A stretch of DNA of 64,000 bases from Homalodisca vitripennis (taxonomy: Eukaryota > Arthropoda > Insecta > Hemiptera > Cicadellidae): the NCBI RefSeq assembly GCF_021130785.1, contig NC_060210.1, positions 181,772,501 to 181,836,500 of the forward strand. The letters run 5' to 3'. Positions 57,431 through 64,000 of this stretch are shown piece by piece. A program made the position numbers and the translations under genes. Every line of letters starts with the position of its first letter. The first letter of the stretch is position 1. The notes below the pieces were generated by a model. The model searched no databases. It had not been told where the DNA came from and worked only from the letters and a program-made list of their open reading frames with translations.

Positions 57431-58271
57431 AGCACCATATTATGTCTCTTCTCCTGGTCCTCGTCTTTCTTCCTTTTAATTTGCTTTTTCTTCACTCTAG
57501 TTTCTTTTGTGATTTCTTCCTAGGCTTTTTCAGTTTTCTTTTTACTCTTATTGCTGTAACTTTACGCAATCTTTTATGTGAACTTTTTCCTGCCTCTACT
57601 TCCTTGTTTTCAAAAACTTTTACTGAGCCATTGCACCAATGTTAAATGGTATTATATTGCATCTAATGCTCCACATTTCAGAGTAATGTGTTCTACAAAC
57701 ACTTTTTTGTGAAAATATGCTCAATTACATGATTTAAACTCTCCTTTGGATTTTTGTGTCCTTTCATGAAGACATTTTTGTAAGAGTTCATCTTCTTGAA
57801 ATCTCTGAATATTTTTTTTGTGTGGAGCATTACTGCTTCTGGCACTAAGTGTTTGTTTGAACGAAATAAACTTCACCAGTTGCATTTGCCTATGAGTATC
57901 AAATATACACATCTTTATGAACTTTTACATTTATAATATTAATAGAATTGAAAGCGGATATTACTAACCTTCACCTTCTAAATCGTTGTTATCTTAAAAT
58001 TTAATTCTGGTGTTAACAATCTTAAAATAATTGAAGAAAAAGACGAAAAATATACCATATCACCAAAACATCTTGATATCTTCTAAAGTAGATCTTTATT
58101 TTATTATACTGTTATATTTATTTATTTCTAAATATTATAAAACATTTTTTATTATTCTTTCAATTTATTGAGCCACAAAACTTCAGAATAGTCATGAGTT
58201 TTATCAGGGTAACACTTAAATATTGTAATACATACAATATTAAAACCTGTTAAAAGGTACAACTGTTGCAG
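57431..58271. other. Unassigned sequence in gene 2 intron 2
   Basis: On the minus strand, 57912-57440 reads lysine-rich stretches with stops (for example NAPHKKNIQRFQEDELLQKC, KKKTEKA and TRVKKKQIKRKKDED) that could be a worn processed pseudogene or repeat. I cannot identify it. The rest is AT-rich and ends in the exon 3 splice site CTGTTGCAG. Confidence 0.35.
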
Positions 58272-58340
58272 GTTGCAGATACAGATGATGATGATACATT
58301 TAATGAAGAGGAAGCTAGAAACTATGAAACGATAGGAGAG
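58272..58340 (+). CDS. Gene 2 exon 3 (acidic)
   Basis: A 23-codon exon between CTGTTGCAG and GAG|GTAAAG, phase 0 at both ends: VADTDDDDTFNEEEARNYET then IGE. It is almost wholly acidic and might act as an activation or protein-contact segment (inference). It is supported mainly by phase agreement and good splice sites. Confidence 0.62.
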
Positions 58341-58744
58341 GTAAAGGAATTAAATTTTGGTAATAATTGGCTACTGCAGTCATATTAGTAGACCATTTGA
58401 TTTCACCCTTAAAAACTCTAGTGTCTTAACAGGATGTTTAGTAATACATTTTTTTCCTATATAACTCACACATGTTCTTAAAAAATTGTTATAATGATCA
58501 AACTATAGCAATGTAACATTCGCAACTATATTCAGTTTCAAAAAATTTGTTGTATTAAACGATCACACACGCTAAAACATAGTATTGCAGTTTTTTCATT
58601 TATTTACTATTAACTTTATTATTTTATCTACATGTGTATATTTTGAAATTAATTTTATAATTAGCATAAGGTTTTAATAAAATATTTCCTATTTATAAAA
58701 TGTGTTTTAAATGAACCTACTGTATATAAACTCAAAATTGTTTA
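58341..58744. other. Gene 2 intron 3, proximal part
   Basis: AT-rich, nothing recognised. Confidence 0.5.
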
Positions 58745-59530
58745 TTATGTGTTTCTGCAAAATTTGTTCCTCGGCTGCTGACAGAAGACCAAAAGAACTG
58801 TCGACTTGAAATCACACAGGACAATCTGGATTTGATAAAAAGTCACCCAGGGCTATTTAAAAAAGTTATTACTGGTGATGAGTCATGGGTTTATGGCTAC
58901 GACCATGAAACAAAGGCTCAATCTTCACAGTGGAAAACTTGCAAAGAGCAACGGCCGAAAAAAGTAAGACAAAGTCGAAAGCAATGTCAAGACAATGCTG
59001 ACAATTTTTTTTTACCAGGATGGCGTTGTTCATCACGAATATGCTCCAAGAGGCCAGACAGAGAATAAGGAGTATTATCTTGAGGTCCTAAGGCGGCTAC
59101 GAGATGCAGTGCGAAGGAAACGACCTGAACTGTGGACAAGCCGTGACTGGATCCTGCACAACGACAACGCGCCAGCTTATTCCTCAAATCTTATTCAGCG
59201 TTTTTTGGTCAAACGACATCAACCAACTACGACAGCCTCCCTACAGTCCTGACATAGCTCCTTGTGACTTCTGGCTATTTCCGAAATTAAAAATTTCTTT
59301 GAAAGGAAAAAGATTTGACGATGTTGAACAAATAAAACAAAATGTGACGAAGGACCTGTTAGCCATTCCGCAAAATGAATTTAAGGAGTATTTCCGGAAG
59401 TGGGAGGAGTGTTGGAAGAAGGTAGTGGCTTGTGGAGGGGAGTACTTTGAAGGGGACCAGATTGCCGCCAAGTAACGTCAGTTCATGCCAGACGTCAAGG
59501 TCGGATACTTTTTGGACACACCTCGTATAC
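58745..59530 (+). pseudogene. Mariner (DD34D) transposase, 5'-truncated
   Basis: Begins within the protein at FVPRLLTEDQKNCRLEITQD, then VITGDESWVYGYDHETKAQS (first catalytic D). A frameshift near 58980 leads to FFYQDGVVHHEYAPRGQTEN and KEYYLEVLRRLRDAVRRKRP, then ILHNDNAPAYSSNLIQRFL (second D). A second frameshift near 59190 leads to PPYSPDIAPCDFWLFPKLKI (third D), and the frame ends EECWKKVVACGGEYFEGDQI with the stop at 59473. The right inverted end is GGTCGGATACTTTTTGGACA then CACCTCGTA next to TA. The N-terminal DNA-binding part and left end are missing. All three catalytic aspartates are still encoded, but frameshifts inactivate it. Confidence 0.88.
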
Positions 59531-61146
59531 CAAACCTAGGTTTTGAGGATTGAACAACGGCAAATATCCGATAATCCTATTATCCTTTCAAACAATCTAT
59601 TGTCAATAACAAAATATAAACAAAGTAGTTTACAAAGTAAAAACATGTATTTATATGTCTTAAATTGTGTAATAAATGAAGGAACAGAGTGTTAGAGATA
59701 TCTAGAAACCAGCTGAAGAATCTGTTCACAAGATTTGACAACCAAATATGATTTTGTAAATAATATTTAACTTGAAATTCATATAGTTTATGTTTACATT
59801 CATACACCAGTTCTTGTCTACAATTGTCAATCGCTAAAAAGTGTTTTTCGCACTTTGTGTGTTAGAAATTGTAGATAGATAAGTCAGTTAACAAATTATA
59901 GTAGATTTGTAAATAATATTTTGCTAGAACTAGGTGTTTCCTACATATAAGTACCATACATGCATTGTTGTGTTTATTCACAGGTGACATCTGATTGGCA
60001 GTACGCAAATTTCCAACTAATTGCTAAAACGTATTTTTGTCATACTTTGTGTGTGACAGATAACTGGATTGGTAATTTGTTGTAGTTTTGAAAATAGTAT
60101 TTTTATTACATATTATATGTTCAAAATTTATGTTCATGTATAGTTTTAAGTCTGCTCGTCTATTCATAGACGAAAGTTGATAGGCAGTATGGAAATTACT
60201 GAACACTAGAACTCAGCAGCTAAACAAATAAGCTTTACACTACTTGTGAGACAGTGTGGCAGTCATAAGGTTATAATGAGGATTATTACAATGCCTATGT
60301 TTATTTTAAGACAATTGTATCATTGGGTATACTTATATGCCAGTCAATCAATCTTGTCTCAAATTCTTAAATGTTTTATCTTAAAACTTTTATTTTAGTG
60401 TTTCAATGCTAATGAATCGTTATAAAATACTATGATAAGTTAATACTGTTGTTTTTAATTGTTATTAGTATAGATTTTCCCATAAGAAAATCTATGTGAA
60501 ATATAAATTATAAACCATCAGTATTAGCAGATTATCATATTTTTAGTTTGGAGTCTGTGCCACTAAAAGAGTTAAATGTAAAACCAATAGAAGTTACTGT
60601 TTGTTATTTATACCTTTTTTTACAAAATATAGAATAATAATACATGTAAACACAGATAATAGAAGTATTCAAACTGTCCACTCTCAGATCTGTTTCTCAA
60701 AATAAATATGTGTTACAAGATATTAATTATATTTAAAACTTACTAATCCAAATTTATTATATCAGGGATGGATTTGACCCTTTAAGACATCTTCAGGTTG
60801 AATTTGTTACATTGTACTCTGTTGTTACATGTGTTTGTGTATGACAATTTTAGTGTTGAAGAAGATCTTTACAATGTTATATTAACGAAGTACAATAAAA
60901 GTAAATACAGCCTGAACAAGTCATTAGGAGCAAAATAAATTGATTTTATAATGAATTGGTAAGTTAAGCTTTAAATATACTTATTAATGCCAATTCCAAG
61001 GTCAAAAAGTCATATTACACTTTCAAAAATTAAACTTACTCATAAATTACATGTTTGCTTATTTTATTACTAGTGATAATGAAATAGTTGTTATAATCTG
61101 ATCATATCAAAAATCAAGCGTCTATAAAGTATCCAATTTGTTACAG
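59531..61146. other. Gene 2 intron 3, distal part
   Basis: AT-rich. Between about 59740 and 60110 two stretches share CGCACTTTGTGTGTTAGA / CATACTTTGTGTGTGACA and surrounding wording, suggesting a worn tandem duplication. It ends in the exon 4 splice site CAATTTGTTACAG. Confidence 0.45.
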
Positions 61147-61491
61147 ACGACAGTGACTGACAACATTGAAACACCTCCCAATGAGAGTGAATCTGTAATC
61201 ACTGAGATATTAAAAGAGGCAGAGGTATCGATAGTAGATCAGTCGCAACCGATCAGAGATCAAGAAGATCGTTTAAACATCATGAAGCGTAGTTTCAATT
61301 TGCAAGGGGTTTCCAAACAGGTGGCTGAGGATAACGAGAAACTTTTTTGTGAACCAATAGTAAAACTGAAAAAATTGAAAATGTCTCTGTCTAAAGAGAA
61401 ACCAAGAGAAGCAAGTTGTCATGTGACAGGGTCGGAGTGTGTGGTGAGTGAACTTCGTAAAATAATAGATAAAAGGCAACTACTAGTTTAG
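61147..61491 (+). CDS. Gene 2 exon 4, terminal
   Basis: Enters in phase 0 after TTGTTACAG: TTVTDNIETPPNESESVITE, ILKEAEVSIVDQSQPIRDQE, DRLNIMKRSFNLQGVSKQVA, EDNEKLFCEPIVKLKKLKMS, LSKEKPREASCHVTGSECVV and SELRKIIDKRQLLV, stop TAG at 61489-61491. The first half is acidic and Ser/Thr-rich, the second half is lysine-rich (VKLKKLKM). No known domain. The frame is open for 114 codons and joins all earlier exons without a stop, total 304 aa. Confidence 0.75.
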   Translation, partial: TTVTDNIETPPNESESVITEILKEAEVSIVDQSQPIRDQEDRLNIMKRSFNLQGVSKQVAEDNEKLFCEPIVKLKKLKMSLSKEKPREASCHVTGSECVVSELRKIIDKRQLLV

Positions 61492-61723
61492 ATGATAGTT
61501 TTGATCTGTTTGAAAAATATATTATCACTCGACTATGATAACTTTCTTGGAAAAAGATTATTTCCTGGAATCAGCAAATATATGTAATCCTAGCATTAAA
61601 TTTCTTCAAGATCCAAACAGATCTGTACTAGACATTCCCAGTGCATTAGTGACCATACTGGTTACTTTCATTTTACAAAGCATTGTTTACAGAACAAAAC
61701 TTTGCTTCTGTGAGCTCTCCGAA

Positions 61724-61729
61724 AATAAA
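61724..61729 (+). terminator. Candidate poly(A) signal of gene 2
   Basis: AATAAA 232 bases after the stop codon. It is the first such hexamer downstream on the + strand that I noticed. Confidence 0.45.
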
Positions 61730-61734
61730 TACTA

Positions 61735-62977
61735 GCAACATGTGACATTATAAAAATATTGATAAAAACAAAATGATATTTTATTTTTATTATTTCCATT
61801 GACTTTATGGTATATTTACTGAATTTTATATTATTCTTTCTGTACAATTTAGAGTATAACATAAATAAGAATATTTTAATGCGATGTGACACAAAATATA
61901 TATTGGCAACTCTGGTTTAGTTGATTATTACATCCAAAGAACAAAATTGAACTCATACAATATCTTGATTTCACTTAAAATTCTCCAACACATCCTACAC
62001 ACTGTTTCCTTAATTAACATTTTTTACTTGAACATTGTCGCTCCAGCGACATTGTATAACATTGGCTATTTGGCAACATTACTGTTTTCTTTTAGTATGC
62101 AGTTATTACTCTAACTTGTCGAGTTTTGCTGTTTCAACATTAATATTAAAAAAGCAATATATATATTATATATATATATATATAAAAATATATATATATA
62201 TATATATATAGTTGGAAAGTTGCATAAAAATGTTGTTGCTATACCAGCTTAGGACACTGACATAGTTTGTTTCTTGTTGTGAATCATAATACTGTGCAGT
62301 GTTTTGTTAGTGTTTTATGTTGTTAGAGTTCATTTGCAATTACTATACTTGTTATTATAACTTTTAATTATTACCACTCCATGTTTACTTAATGAAAAAA
62401 TAGGGTAGGCCTATATTGTTGGCTATTTTGCCATAGTTTTTACTAAAAAATGTTCTCAGATCTATTAATAATAGGGAAGGAGTACATCGTGTTACAGGTT
62501 TCACAGAGATTCAAGTCCATAGGTTCAATTCATTCTCAAGATGTCCTGCGGACAGGTAGACAGACAACATACAGAAAATAGATTTTTACATTCCCCAGCA
62601 GACAAAATAGAAATTGTGTCAGTCTACTGAGTTGGAGTCAGTCGAGCCAAATTCCATGATTGAATATGCACCATTTTTCTTGTCTAAGAAGGAATCAAGT
62701 TTCATCTAAAATTTAATGTGCAGATGGAAATCTTTCAATATATCTTGCCACATGGTACATTCACACCTTTGTTTATTAATATTAAGTTGGATTTCATAGC
62801 AGTGTTTAAATAATAAAAAGTTTTAATGAGCTAAAGAGGGCACTACAACGCAAGAGTGTGCTGATACTACTTCTTATCACTGAATTTTGATATTGACTCT
62901 GCACTTTATTATTTTTCATTTTTCTGTACGAGTAAATGACATGTCATATGTTAAAATCCCACATTGTACTCAGCTTG
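61735..62977. other. Intergenic, with TA repeats
   Basis: AT-rich; interrupted (TA)n at about 62157-62210. No gene recognised. Confidence 0.5.
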
Positions 62978-63060
62978 TTAACCCTTTTAGTGCTAAGGGG
63001 TCTGGCGCATTGTCATACCCTAGAGTGCTAAGCATTTTAGTGCATAAATGCAGAGTTTTA
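62978..63060 (+). mobile_element. Possible piggyBac-like left end
   Basis: TTAA (62978-62981) followed by CCCTTTTAGTGCTAAGGGGT; TTAGTGCTAAG, GAGTGCTAAGC and TTTTAGTGCAT recur within 70 bases, like terminal repeats of TTAA elements. No inverted partner appears before the window ends. Confidence 0.4.
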
Positions 63061-63367
63061 GTAAATTCCTTACTATTTCCTTATTTGAGGTCATATCTTA
63101 TTACTTTTTTTTTGTATTGAAGATAAATAAACATTAAACAGAAATAAATAAAACACATTTGTACATATTTGGATTGTACACCAAAAATAAGAAGTGTGGA
63201 TGAAAAATATAATATATTGTCCGTGCCAAATTTTGACCTACATATAGGCCTAATGTTTCAAACGCTCAAGAGAAAAAATAATACACTTACTATTATTAGC
63301 ATAATGCTTTACTAACTTTATTATTATTTATAAAAGAAGAAATTCAAGCACAGTTACACTTTTTTTA
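63061..63367. other. No feature recognised
   Basis: AT-rich; if the TTAA end at 62978 is real this is element interior. Confidence 0.4.
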
Positions 63368-63468
63368 CCCCCCCCCACCCCCCCCCCCCCCCACCCCCCC
63401 CCCCCCCCACCCCCCCCCCCCCCCACCCCCCCCCCCCCCCACCCCCCCCCCCCCCCACCCCCCCCCCA
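63368..63468. repeat. Second (C15A)6 perfect 16-bp tandem array
   Basis: Adenines at 63377, 63393, 63409, 63425, 63441 and 63457, exactly 16 bases apart, with 9 C before and 10 C after. The flanks (TTTTTTTA and ATTTAATCG) differ from those of the array at 8370. Confidence 0.97.
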
Positions 63469-64000
63469 TTTAATCGAATCATGCCTACTTCGTGCGTTTC
63501 GTGCGGCTGTGTGAACAGAGGATAAATAGAAGGCATTACCTACCGTGCATGAATTATTTAACTATATTTACTAAGTACATTCCATTATTGACAAAAGCAA
63601 TGTACACAGTTAAATAATCACGAAGTTAATTTAAATGGATTAGTCTACAGACATTGTATTGAAATTGCCTACGGACAAAATTATCACTGCGTTACTATAT
63701 TACCTACATGCTAATATTATTCAAGCAAACGAAATAAAACGTGTTCAGTGAATATTTACAAAATAACAAAAATAGGTTACTTGATTGAGTATAGAGTACA
63801 GGGTGTTTTAGACCACATGAGAGTAGTAGGCCTACATCAATCAAACAAATTGATATTCTTAATTATTTGAAGTGAAATCGTATATTTTGACCTTACAAAT
63901 TTAGATGTAGCACAACCAATTCTCACATGTGCATCTTTTATTAGAACATCTTAGGATTATTTTTGAGACCTTTTTGTTTAACAACTCTTATTTCAGCCCT
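63469..64000. other. No feature recognised
   Basis: No gene or repeat recognised up to the window end. Confidence 0.45.

Noticed and set aside
61668..61892. 74-aa minus-strand frame after gene 2
   Set aside because: AT-rich 3'-flank composition; no domain and no splice support.
1..64000. tRNA, rRNA and CRISPR arrays
   Set aside because: No cloverleaf with a proper T-loop, no rRNA-like stretch and no spacer-repeat array seen; the regular repeats present are a 32-bp satellite, microsatellites and C15A arrays.

Overview
This window looks like a TE-rich piece of an arthropod nuclear genome, most likely an insect. It is AT-rich and gene-poor, its genes are split by GT-AG introns, and it carries mariner, piggyBac-like, Merlin-like, Helitron, Penelope-like and LINE remnants plus long (TA)n runs. 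The order cannot be fixed from sequence alone. No bacterial gene, CRISPR array, rRNA or tRNA was recognised.

Two host-type genes can be assembled, both on the + strand. Gene 1 has five coding exons between 10997 and 30349 and a predicted 371-aa product: a basic N-terminal half with four 23-residue Arg-rich STPR-like repeats, then an acidic tail. Gene 2 has four coding exons between 51891 and 61491 and a predicted 304-aa product: an N-terminal FLYWCH-like zinc finger, a basic middle and acidic/lysine-rich C-terminal parts. In both, the exon phases join in frame. Both look like nuclear DNA-binding proteins, and their introns are filled with transposons.

Layout. 1-10.9 kb: LINE endonuclease fragment, two mariner remnants, a perfect (C15A)6 array, and a 5'-truncated Penelope-like element with a hammerhead-like motif downstream. 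11-30.4 kb: gene 1, with introns holding a fold-back element, several LINE fragments, a complete but decayed mariner (DD41D spacing), a 32-bp satellite and piggyBac-like elements. 30.5-46.3 kb: TTAA-flanked elements and LINE fragments, no host gene seen. 46.3-51.5 kb: a nest of Merlin-like elements with related ends, then another 8-bp-TSD element inserted in a LINE fragment. 51.9-61.7 kb: gene 2, with a 3-kb LINE lacking its reverse-transcriptase core, a Helitron fragment and a mariner in its introns. 62.9-64 kb: a TTAA-type transposon end and a second (C15A)6 array.

The most unusual signal is that several TTAA-flanked elements each repeat their own short palindrome, with arms and spacer length characteristic of the element: ACGG-N6-CCGT, TACCC-N4-GGGTA, GTGTAT-N7-ATACAC, GAGTAT-N8-ATACTC. 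I infer that these are transposase binding sites that differ by family.
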